From Nephthysia sp036513515 (GTDB taxonomy: Bacteria > Chloroflexota > Dormibacteria > Dormibacterales > Dormibacteraceae), in assembly GCA_036513515.1 (NCBI GenBank), contig DATBYW010000155.1, positions 1-28,614 on the forward strand: DNA of 28,614 nt, given 5' to 3'. The notes beneath the pieces are model-generated. The model had not been told where the DNA came from, made no database searches, and saw only the letters and a list, made by a program, of their open reading frames with translations. The translations under genes were made by a program, and so were the position numbers. Numbering within the stretch: the stretch's first letter is position 1; every line of letters begins with the position of its first letter. Below are positions 22,285 through 28,614 of this stretch, in pieces.

Positions 22285-23210
22285 GAGAGTCCGCGCGCGA
22301 TCCAGCTCGAAAGTGCCGCGGCGACCGCGCCCGCGCTCCAGAACGTGAGCGCGATGCGGTTCTCAGACCAACCCTCTAGCTGGAACGTCAGGTGTATCGG
22401 GGTCATTTTGAAGACGCGGCGACCGCCGCTGACCTTGAAGAAGGCCACTTGAATCATGACAGACAGAGTCTCGATCACAAAAACCAAACCGAGGAGCAGG
22501 AGGAGGATCACCCAGCCCTGCTGGATGCCCATCGCGGCCAGGGCCGCGCCGAGTCCGAGCGCCCCCGTGTCGCCCATGAAGATCCTGGCCGGATGCCGGT
22601 TGTAGAGGAGGAACGCGAGCAAGCCACCCACCAGGGTCATGGCCACCGCCTTCTCGCCCGCGCTTGCCCCCGGCAGGAACTGGGTGACGGCAACCAGCGC
22701 GATGACCGCCAGCCCGGCGGCGAGCCCGTCCAGCCCGTCGGTGAGGTTGACGGCGTTGGCGGCGCCGACCAACGCACCGACCGCCAGCGGCCAGTAGAGC
22801 CAGCCCAGCTGGGCTGGGATGAGGTGCTGAGGCGCCTGGGCCAGGGCCGCCACCGGGATGGCCAGAAGGACCTGGAGCGGGAACTTGAGCCGCGCGGGGA
22901 TCCCGAGCGATCCGACGCGAAGCTTGCGCAGGTCGTCCAGCAGCCCCAGTCCGCCGAAGAGCAGCAGGGCGGCCAGGGCGGGCGCGGCGCCCGGGTGCAT
23001 CCGCAGAGAGAGAAGGCCGCCGATCAGTCCGAGCCCGACGAAGAGGATGCCGCCCCCGGTCGGCGTGCCAGCCTTGCGCTGATGGGCCTGCGAGAGCTCC
23101 GCCTGCACGATCTGGCCCAGCCTCAACCGGCGAAAGGCCCGGATCAGGAAGGGATAGGCTGCGGCGGCGACCACGAAGGCCACCGCCACGGTGGCCAGGT
23201 CGAAGATCAA
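22281..23210 (-). CDS. mraY: phospho-MurNAc-pentapeptide transferase MraY
   Basis: MraY transfers phospho-MurNAc-pentapeptide to undecaprenyl phosphate, making lipid I. The 309-residue polytopic protein (about ten helices) keeps the active-site acids: Asp92-Asp93 in GLLDDLRKL, NLTDGLDGL (155-163) and Asp214 in FMGDTGALGLG. Two usually constant motifs differ. TPTMGG reads TPTGGG (49-54), and the PIHHHFE loop reads PIHLTFQ (271-277), keeping only the first histidine. The following GWSENRI and the ETLSVMIQV-FFK helix are normal. The TTG start overlaps the murF stop (TTGA, 23207-23210). The family call is secure from the remaining motifs and the place between murF and murD. Confidence 0.95.
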   Translation of the reverse strand: MIFDLATVAVAFVVAAAAYPFLIRAFRRLRLGQIVQAELSQAHQRKAGTPTGGGILFVGLGLIGGLLSLRMHPGAAPALAALLLFGGLGLLDDLRKLRVGSLGIPARLKFPLQVLLAIPVAALAQAPQHLIPAQLGWLYWPLAVGALVGAANAVNLTDGLDGLAAGLAVIALVAVTQFLPGASAGEKAVAMTLVGGLLAFLLYNRHPARIFMGDTGALGLGAALAAMGIQQGWVILLLLLGLVFVIETLSVMIQVAFFKVSGGRRVFKMTPIHLTFQLEGWSENRIALTFWSAGAVAAALSSWIARGLS

Positions 23211-24538
23211 TCGAGCAGCTCCGCCACCACCTCGTGGAGCGCCACGCCATGCGATGCCTTGAGCAGAACGCGGTCACCCGGCCGCGCCGTCGACCGCACC
23301 CAGCGGGCGGCCGCGGCCCGGTCGGGCAGGAGTTCGGCCCCGGCCGCTTCCGCCAGCGTCCTGCCCTCCCCGATGTCGACCACCGCGACGCGGTCGAAGA
23401 CCTCGGCGGCCCGCCGGCCCACGCTCCGGTGCGCCTCGGGGGCAAGGGGCCCTAGCTCTCGCATCTCTCCCAACACCGCCAGCAGGCGGCCCTTGCCGGG
23501 CCGTTCGTGCAGGACCTCGAAGGCGGCCAGCATCGACTCGGGACTCGCGTTGTAGGCGTCGTCGACGATCACGTAGCCCTCACTGGTACTGCGCTCCTGC
23601 AGCCGGTGCTCCACGCTGACCTCGGCCAGCGCCGCCGCCGCCTCCGGCAAGGCCACGCCGGCGAACCGCCCCACCGCCATCGCGGCCAGGGCGTTGCGGG
23701 CCTGATGGCGCCCGGCCAGGCGCAGCCGGACCTCGACGCCCGCCACCTCGAAGCAGCAGCCGCCGTCCGGAAGCGCTCGATACCCCTCGCCGAGCAGTTC
23801 GCCCCGCTCCAGGCCGAAACCCACCACAGGCGCCTTCGACAATTCCGCCAGAAAGGCGAAGAAAGGATCGTCCTGGTTCAGGGCGGCCAGCCCGTCCTCC
23901 GGCAGCGCCTGGATCAACTCGCCTTTGGCCCTCGCGATCCCCTGCCGCCCGTCTGCGAAGTACTCGGCGTGGACGGTCCCGATGCCGGTGATCACGCCAA
24001 CGGTGGGGCGGGCCACAGAAGCGAGCCGGGCAATCTCGCCGGGCCCCTGCATGCCCATCTCGAGAACCGCCACCCGGTGCTCCGGCCTGAGCCTGAGGAT
24101 GGTCAGGGGCAGACCGGTCTCAGTGTTGAGATTCCCCTCCGACTTGAGGACCGGAAAGCGGGCACCCAGGACCGCGGCTGCCATTTCCTTGGTGGAAGTC
24201 TTGCCGTTGCTGCCGGTCACGCCCACGACCAGCGGGGCGACGCGCTCCCTGACCCAGGCGGCCAGGTCGTAGAGGGCCCGCCAGGTGTCGTCCACCACGA
24301 TCACGGCCGCCCCCGGCGCTTCCACCGGCCGCTCCACCACGACCCCGGCGGCCCCCCGGCGCGCGGCGTCGGCGGCGAAGGCGTTCCCGTCCATCTCAGC
24401 CCCCTTGAGGGCGAAGAAGAGGCCGCCCTCCTGGACCTCTCTGGAGTCGGTGTGGAAGGTGCCCACGCGAGCCCCCGAGGGGCCGCCGGCCAGCCGTCCG
24501 CTCAGCGCGGGCAGCACGTCGTCAAGGCTCAGGCGCAT
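23207..24538 (-). CDS. murF: UDP-MurNAc-tripeptide--D-alanyl-D-alanine ligase MurF
   Basis: MurF adds D-Ala-D-Ala to the UDP-MurNAc-tripeptide. The 443-residue Mur ligase has the MurF-type N-terminal domain (TDSREVQEGGLFFALKGAEMDGN), a P-loop GVTGSNGKTSTKEM, NLNTETGLPLTIL, EMGMQGPGEIARL, the carbamylated-lysine region ARAKGEL, HQARNALAA, DDAYNASPESM and VLGEMRELG. The KGSR-type C-terminal motif reads LLKASHGVAL. Its length is normal, so it is not fused to MurE, and no murE lies before it. The ATG is preceded by GGCGG with almost no spacer. The 74-base gap to ftsI contains TTGGCGGAT twice and CTTGGC/GCCAAG as an inverted repeat. Confidence 0.96.
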   Translation of the reverse strand: MRLSLDDVLPALSGRLAGGPSGARVGTFHTDSREVQEGGLFFALKGAEMDGNAFAADAARRGAAGVVVERPVEAPGAAVIVVDDTWRALYDLAAWVRERVAPLVVGVTGSNGKTSTKEMAAAVLGARFPVLKSEGNLNTETGLPLTILRLRPEHRVAVLEMGMQGPGEIARLASVARPTVGVITGIGTVHAEYFADGRQGIARAKGELIQALPEDGLAALNQDDPFFAFLAELSKAPVVGFGLERGELLGEGYRALPDGGCCFEVAGVEVRLRLAGRHQARNALAAMAVGRFAGVALPEAAAALAEVSVEHRLQERSTSEGYVIVDDAYNASPESMLAAFEVLHERPGKGRLLAVLGEMRELGPLAPEAHRSVGRRAAEVFDRVAVVDIGEGRTLAEAAGAELLPDRAAAARWVRSTARPGDRVLLKASHGVALHEVVAELLD

Positions 24539-24612
24539 CCGCCAATTAGACCGCTTGGCACTGGTCCGGCGTTATCCGCCAAGGGCGGGAGCGGGCGTCC
24601 CGGCCGCCGCCC

Positions 24613-26379
24613 CTAGCCTCCCGGCGATATCCGCCAGTCGAGGACAGTCTGCTCGGCGACCGCCTTCCAGATCGGGGCCGACACGTAGTAGCCCTCGTTG
24701 TGGTCGGCCGACCCGTTGTTCGGCTTGCGCACCACGACCAGCATCGTGAACCTGGGGTTGTCGGCGGGCATGAAGCCGACGTAGGAGGCCCAGACGTGGT
24801 CCGGGGAGTACTTCCCGTTCTCGGGGATCTGCGAGGTCCCCGTCTTGCCCGCCTGGTCCAGCTCGAAGCCTTTGACGCGCGCCATGTAGCCGGAGCCGTG
24901 CTGCACCACCGAGTCCATCATCTGCGTCATCGTGGCCGCGGTCTGAGGGCTGACAACCTGCCGGGAGGCGAACGTCCCCGGGCTGGCTCCCCCGATCGAC
25001 TGCACCACGTGCGGCTGGACCCAGCGACCCTGGTTGGCCACGACGTTGACGGCGGCGCACATCTGCACCATGTTCGCCGCGATCCCCTGCCCGAAGGACG
25101 CGGTGGCCACCTCGCTGTCCCGCCACTGGGTGGCCGGCCGGAGCGACATGTTGGCTTCGTTCGCGACGTCGATCCCGGACGAGGCCCCGAAGCCGAAGCC
25201 CTCGAGGTAGTGGAAGTAGCTGTCCCGGCCTTCCATCTGCATCGCCTTGATGGCGCCGACGTTGAGCGACTTCTCGAGCACGTTGGTCATCGTCACCGTG
25301 CCGTGCGACTTCAGGTCCCAGTCGTGGATCACCGAACCGCCCACAGAGACGTAGCCGGGGTCCTCGATCGTCGTCTGGGGGGTTATCTTGCCCGCGTCGA
25401 GTGCGCCGGAAAGCGTGACCACCTTCATCACCGAGCCGGGCTCATAGAGATCCGAAATGACCGGATCGCGCGTACGCGTTGGGTCCGCGGTCGCGAACTG
25501 GTTGCCGTCGTAGGCCGGATAGGTCGCCGAGGCGACTATCCCGCCGGTCTTGGTGTCCATCACCAGGACGCTCCCGCTCTCGGCTTTGGCGGCCTTCACC
25601 CCCGCGGCGACCGCCTGCTCGGCGGCGAACTGGACGTTGCTGTCCATGGTGAGGACCATGGCGGCACCGTTGACCGGGTCGCGACGCGTCTCGCCGCTGA
25701 GCATCAACTCCCGGCCGGCGAGGTCGCGGTAGGTGGAGAGGAATCCGTCCCGGCCGCTCAGCTGCTTGTTGTAGTAGGCCTCCACCCCCCGCTGACCGTT
25801 CCCCTGATAGTCAACGAAACCAAGCATGCTGGAGGCCAGCGACAGGTCCCCGGTGCCTCCCGGCAGGTAGCTTCGCTGCTCCAGCGCCTGCAGGTAGACA
25901 CCGGGCAGGCGCAGGCGGCTGAGCTGGTCCGCCTTGTCCTTGGACTGACGTTTGGCGACGTAGGCGAACTTGGTTTTCGCAGCCAACTTGCCGATCACCT
26001 CGTCTCGTGGCACGCCGAGGATCGAGCTCAACGAATCGGCCACCCGTTCGCGCTCGTCGGCTCGGACGAGGTCGGGCGCCAGCGTCACGTCGTAGACCGT
26101 GGTGTTGATGGCCAGCGGTCTCATCTCACGGTCGTAGATCAGCCCTCGACTGGCCGGGAGGGGCACCTCGGTGAGGTGCTGCTCGGTTGCGAGCTGAGTC
26201 AGGTGACCGTGCTGCGCAACCTGCCAGTAGGCCAGCCTGCCCCAGATGGCGGTCGCCAGGAGCAGGGCGGTCACCGCCAGCCAGAGCACTCGCAGCCGCG
26301 GCAGGTCGGGGCGCGTCTGCGGCCCGCGCGGCGACGCCCAGGGCCGCGAGCGGCCCAGGGGCCTGCTCCCTACCGCCAA
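24613..26379 (-). CDS. ftsI: septal transpeptidase FtsI (class B penicillin-binding protein)
   Basis: FtsI cross-links septal peptidoglycan next to FtsW. The 588-residue class B PBP has a short basic cytoplasmic segment, one membrane anchor (about 31-48), the dimerisation region (RGLIYDREMRPLA, 79-91) and a transpeptidase domain with the active-site SVMK (Ser316-Lys319), SLN (371-373) and KTGTS (512-516). No PASTA domains follow, unlike many Firmicute homologues. The TTG start lies one base after the ftsL-like stop; no strong ribosome-binding site is visible, so coupling is likely. Position after ftsL and ahead of the mur genes argues for FtsI rather than an elongation PBP. Confidence 0.96.
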   Translation of the reverse strand: MAVGSRPLGRSRPWASPRGPQTRPDLPRLRVLWLAVTALLLATAIWGRLAYWQVAQHGHLTQLATEQHLTEVPLPASRGLIYDREMRPLAINTTVYDVTLAPDLVRADERERVADSLSSILGVPRDEVIGKLAAKTKFAYVAKRQSKDKADQLSRLRLPGVYLQALEQRSYLPGGTGDLSLASSMLGFVDYQGNGQRGVEAYYNKQLSGRDGFLSTYRDLAGRELMLSGETRRDPVNGAAMVLTMDSNVQFAAEQAVAAGVKAAKAESGSVLVMDTKTGGIVASATYPAYDGNQFATADPTRTRDPVISDLYEPGSVMKVVTLSGALDAGKITPQTTIEDPGYVSVGGSVIHDWDLKSHGTVTMTNVLEKSLNVGAIKAMQMEGRDSYFHYLEGFGFGASSGIDVANEANMSLRPATQWRDSEVATASFGQGIAANMVQMCAAVNVVANQGRWVQPHVVQSIGGASPGTFASRQVVSPQTAATMTQMMDSVVQHGSGYMARVKGFELDQAGKTGTSQIPENGKYSPDHVWASYVGFMPADNPRFTMLVVVRKPNNGSADHNEGYYVSAPIWKAVAEQTVLDWRISPGG

Positions 26380-26380
26380 C

Positions 26381-26884
26381 TCAGCTGCCCGCTGCCAGCG
26401 CTTCTCTGGCGCCGCCGAAGACGGCGGCGATGGCCTGCTGCCACATCGGCTCCGGCCCCGAGGGCTCCGGCCCGAGAGGCGCCCTCAGGTTCAGCGTCAC
26501 CGGTTGCTTGCTCACGTACTTGAGCTGGTTCGACCGCTGCATGCCGGCGGCGGCCGCCTCCTGCTCGACCCGCGCCGGCGTGTGCTGAGCGGCCATGGTG
26601 TATCGGAGCTGGTCACGCTCGGCGGTCAGCTGGGCGTTCTGGTCCTTGAGCTTGCTCAGCTCGTAGGACGACTGCGTGGCCTGCGCCGCAACCACCAGAT
26701 AGGCGACGGAAAGCACCAGCACGACCCCGGCGGCGGCATAGACACGCGCGAAGTTCGAGAGCTGGAGCCGGCGCGCGGCCGGGCTGGCGGCAATGTCCGC
26801 CCAGAACGGCCGCGAGCTGCGGCGGCGCCTGACTGGCGCCCCGGCGCTGAGCCGGCGTCGCGTGAGTATTCGGGATGTGACCAA
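26381..26884 (-). CDS. ftsL: FtsL-like septum protein
   Basis: A small bitopic protein of 167 residues with the FtsL layout: a basic cytoplasmic N-terminus (about 1-45, with RTRRR and RRRRSS runs), one membrane helix (about 47-68, AAAGVVLVLSVAYLVV) and an extracytoplasmic coiled coil (about 69-98, YELSKLKDQNAQLTAERDQL). After that come a Pro-rich stretch and a short Ala-rich end. FtsL with FtsB/DivIC and FtsQ activates FtsWI. FtsL is poorly conserved, so the call rests on topology and on its position between rsmH and ftsI. The TTG at 26884 is chosen because GAGG lies eight bases upstream; a GTG at 26950 would add 22 residues but has no clear site. Confidence 0.82.
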   Translation of the reverse strand: MVTSRILTRRRLSAGAPVRRRRSSRPFWADIAASPAARRLQLSNFARVYAAAGVVLVLSVAYLVVAAQATQSSYELSKLKDQNAQLTAERDQLRYTMAAQHTPARVEQEAAAAGMQRSNQLKYVSKQPVTLNLRAPLGPEPSGPEPMWQQAIAAVFGGAREALAAGS

Positions 26885-26969
26885 GTGGTGTGCCTCGATG
26901 TTCAGGAGGGTTGATGGCCTGGCTGGGCGGCGGGGGTAGGGGCCGCCCACCAGGCCTGACTGGGTAGTG

Positions 26970-27887
26970 TCAAATTCGTTCAGCGGCCCGCAGTCGCGCG
27001 GACCGGCTTCGAGGGTTCGCCGCCAGCTCCTCCGGGGAGGGCCGGACCGGCTTCCGGGTGACGATCCGCACCGCGGCCCGATGGCCGCAGGTGCAGACGG
27101 GTTGCCTTGGCGGGCACAGGCAGTCAGTCGACTCCTGACGGAAGAAGCGCTTCACCGCACCGTCTTCCAGCGAGTGGAAGGAGATCACGGCCAAGCGGCC
27201 ACCCGGTTCGAGTATCTCCAGAGCTCCTTCCAGCCCACTGGCCAGGCTGCCCAGCTCGTCATTGACGTGCATGCGCAGGGCCTGAAACGTTCTGGTGGCG
27301 GGATGGATGTCGGGGGGCCAGGCGGCTCGAGGTATGGCAGCCTCGACCGCCTGGGCCAGCTCTCGCGTCGTATTCAGTGGACGGCGCGCGGCGATGAAGC
27401 GGGCGATCCTGGCCGCCCAGCGCTCTTCCCCCAATCGCCGGATGACTGCGGCCAACTCGCGCTCGGGCAGCTCGTTGACGACGCGGGCCGCCGTTACCGG
27501 CGTCCTTGCGTCCATGCGCATGTCGAGCGGCCCTTCGAGTCGGAAACTGAAGCCCCTGCTCGGGTCCTCGAGCTGGTCGCTCGAGAGCCCGAGGTCGAAG
27601 AGGACCCCATTGACCTTCTCGAACCCCTTTTCCCTGGCGATCCGCGCTACGTCGGCGAAGTCGCCGTGCACCAGCACGGCGGCCGGTCCGAACCGGCCCA
27701 ACGTGTCCTTCGCCGCGGCTACCGCCGCTTCGTCCCTGTCGATCGCGAGCAGCCGGCCGTCCGGGCCCAACCGCTCCAGCAGTAGGCGAGCATGTCCCCC
27801 ACCTCCGAGCGTGCCGTCGACGAAGGCGTCGCCCGGCCGGGGCTGGAGGAGCTCTATTGATTCTTGTGAAAGTACTGAGACGTGCAC
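26970..27887 (-). CDS. rsmH: 16S rRNA (cytosine-1402-N4)-methyltransferase RsmH (MraW)
   Basis: RsmH methylates C1402 in the ribosomal P site with S-adenosylmethionine. The 305-residue product has the SAM-binding VDGTLGGGGHA (23-33), AIDRDEAA, FDLGLSSDQLEDPSRGFSF and GPLDMRMD, the inserted helical domain, HPATRTFQALRMHVNDEL, VISFHSLEDGAVKRFF (GAV where DRIV is usual), a Cys-rich segment (CLCPPRQPVCTCG) and the closing NPRSRSARLRAAER. The GTG start is 11 bases after the mraZ stop. mraZ-rsmH-ftsL-ftsI is the canonical start of a dcw cluster. Confidence 0.97.
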   Translation of the reverse strand: MHVSVLSQESIELLQPRPGDAFVDGTLGGGGHARLLLERLGPDGRLLAIDRDEAAVAAAKDTLGRFGPAAVLVHGDFADVARIAREKGFEKVNGVLFDLGLSSDQLEDPSRGFSFRLEGPLDMRMDARTPVTAARVVNELPERELAAVIRRLGEERWAARIARFIAARRPLNTTRELAQAVEAAIPRAAWPPDIHPATRTFQALRMHVNDELGSLASGLEGALEILEPGGRLAVISFHSLEDGAVKRFFRQESTDCLCPPRQPVCTCGHRAAVRIVTRKPVRPSPEELAANPRSRSARLRAAERI

Positions 27888-27898
27888 CCTGGTTGGGG

Positions 27899-28333
27899 CT
27901 ATTCCCGCCCCTGGATCACCTTGTCAGCGAGTTCGTCGAAGCGGCCCACGGCGTCGCCTGAGTAGCTGTCCCACCGCGCCTCGGCCCAGATCTCCACTCG
28001 AGCTCCGTTGCCGATCACGGCCACCGTCGAGCGGGGATCGACCCCGGCCAGGCGCCGCTGCTCCGAGCTCAGGCTGACCCGTCCCTGGGCGTCGAACTCG
28101 CAGGCCACCGCCTGAGAGAACAGCGCTCGGGAGAGCGCCCGCTGCTCCGGCCCCAGGAGCGGATCCTGCAGCCGGCTGGCCAGGCTGTCCCATTGCTCGG
28201 GTGGATAGATGGTCAACACTCCATCCTGCCCAATCGAGATAAAGCTGCCCTCGGGGAGCTGACGCCTGAACTGGGCGGGGATCGCCAGCCGACCCTTCTC
28301 GTCCACCCGGACGCGGTGGCTGCCCCAGAACAT
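27899..28333 (-). CDS. mraZ: transcriptional regulator MraZ
   Basis: MraZ is an AbrB/SpoVT-fold DNA-binding protein that forms rings and controls its own dcw operon by binding repeated TGGG-type boxes. The 144-residue product has two AbrB-like halves (about 5-51 with HRVRVDEKGRLAIPAQFRR, and about 77-122 with CEFDAQGRVSLSSEQRRLAG), the usual length and layout. The ATG start has AAAGG eight bases upstream. Its promoter region carries two sets of TGG repeats at 10-bp spacing, the expected operator pattern, so autoregulation is likely. Confidence 0.97.
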   Translation of the reverse strand: MFWGSHRVRVDEKGRLAIPAQFRRQLPEGSFISIGQDGVLTIYPPEQWDSLASRLQDPLLGPEQRALSRALFSQAVACEFDAQGRVSLSSEQRRLAGVDPRSTVAVIGNGARVEIWAEARWDSYSGDAVGRFDELADKVIQGRE

Positions 28334-28357
28334 CCATGCTGCCTTTCAGAGTCCGCC

Positions 28358-28374
28358 CCGGGTATGAGACCCGG
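28358..28374 (-). other. hairpin in the mraZ leader
   Basis: CCGGGT and ACCCGG form a perfect 6-bp stem with a 5-base loop, about 25 bases before the mraZ ATG and close to its ribosome-binding site. There is no U-tract. The approximately 175-base leader between the predicted start of transcription and mraZ also has a short direct repeat, GCGATCTC twice (near 28375-28392). It contains no gene I can support. Confidence 0.4.
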
Positions 28375-28477
28375 AGATCGCAGAGATCGCGGTGGTAGGG
28401 AGAAGCGATAGGGGGGGTCTGTGCTTCGGAGGTTGCTGCAATGTGGAGTTCGGCATGTGCTGCATTGTTGGGTAGTT

Positions 28478-28547
28478 CACCACTTCTCCCCACTAATCAC
28501 CGCGATTCGCCACGAAGAGTACCCCCACCAGTCCCCACTGTCAACCA
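28478..28547 (-). promoter_or_regulatory. two sets of MraZ-box-like TGG repeats
   Basis: On the transcript strand, 5-base TGG elements recur on a strict 10-bp grid. Set one starts at 28547 (TGGTT), 28537 (TGGGG) and 28527 (TGGGG). After a 15-bp step, set two starts at 28512 (TGGCG), 28502 (CGGTG), 28492 (TGGGG) and 28482 (TGGTG). Known MraZ operators are three or four TGGG-type repeats with 5-base spacers. Set one overlaps the -35 box and spacer of the promoter, so binding there should block polymerase; set two lies around and after the expected start point. Confidence 0.75.
28516..28544 (-). promoter_or_regulatory. sigma-70-type promoter of the dcw cluster
   Basis: A perfect -35 TTGACA (28544-28539) is followed, after exactly 17 bases, by TACTCT (28521-28516), which keeps the conserved first, second and last bases of the -10 box. 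An AT-rich AAAATTTG lies just upstream. Transcription would start near 28509, leaving a leader of about 175 bases before mraZ. The bases from 28548 to the window edge show no gene I can support. Confidence 0.65.
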
Positions 28548-28614
28548 CAAATTTTCAGAACCGACTGGAGCCCTGTCCTGGCGGACGACTGCGCCCGGCC
28601 ATATAGATCTGGGC

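Noticed and set aside
26968..26973. TTGACA box at the end of rsmH
   Set aside because: Seventeen bases downstream there is GTGGGC, not a -10 box, and the hexamer partly encodes the rsmH stop.
28358..28374. tRNA T-arm-like hairpin in the mraZ leader
   Set aside because: The loop lacks the TTCRA pattern and no acceptor, D or anticodon arms are present; kept only as a plain hairpin.
27924..28493. 189-codon minus-strand frame starting in the mraZ leader
   Set aside because: Overlaps mraZ in another frame and has no recognisable domain.

Overview
The window is G+C-rich (about two-thirds by eye) and is almost entirely one leftward (minus-strand) block of about 28 kb. Read in the direction of transcription, from right to left, it is a division and cell wall (dcw) cluster followed by housekeeping genes. 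It suggests a G+C-rich bacterium that makes peptidoglycan and looks monoderm-like: frequent GTG/TTG starts, FtsA rather than SepF beside FtsZ, a T-box riboswitch on ileS, an IleRS of the GRPGxHH type, and no lipopolysaccharide or Lol genes. A Chloroflexota/Dormibacterota-like member of the Terrabacteria fits best, but that is inference from gene order and style; no rRNA or other marker here settles it.

Right end (28614 to 26381): a control region with a sigma-70-type promoter and seven TGG elements that look like MraZ operators, then mraZ, rsmH, an ftsL-like gene and ftsI. Middle (24538 to 11959): murF, mraY, murD, ftsW, murG, murC, murB, ddl, ftsQ, ftsA, ftsZ. This is the classical order, except that murE is missing between ftsI and murF. 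Together these genes make and flip lipid II (MurB/C/D/F, Ddl, MraY, MurG), polymerise and cross-link it at the septum (FtsW, FtsI), and build the divisome (FtsL, FtsQ, FtsA, FtsZ).

Left half (11949 to 313): nrdR, an RraB-like gene, pgeF, yggS, yggT, then a T-box leader with an AUC isoleucine specifier in front of ileS, followed by lspA, an rluD-family gene, gmk, coaBC, a lipoprotein gene and priA. At the extreme left a plus-strand gene, possibly DinB-like, ends convergently with priA.

Many junctions are 4-nt GTGA or TTGA stop/start overlaps, so translational coupling is probably widespread. No tRNA or rRNA genes, CRISPR arrays, insertion sequences or phage genes were seen, and no gene-free stretch exceeds 300 bases. 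The points most worth a second look are the double MraZ-box array, the ileS T-box that lacks a terminator U-tract, the missing murE, and motif substitutions in otherwise intact essential enzymes: MraY (HLTFQ for HHHFE), CoaBC (Ser for the conserved Cys), IleRS (KQSKS) and PriA (DEEG).
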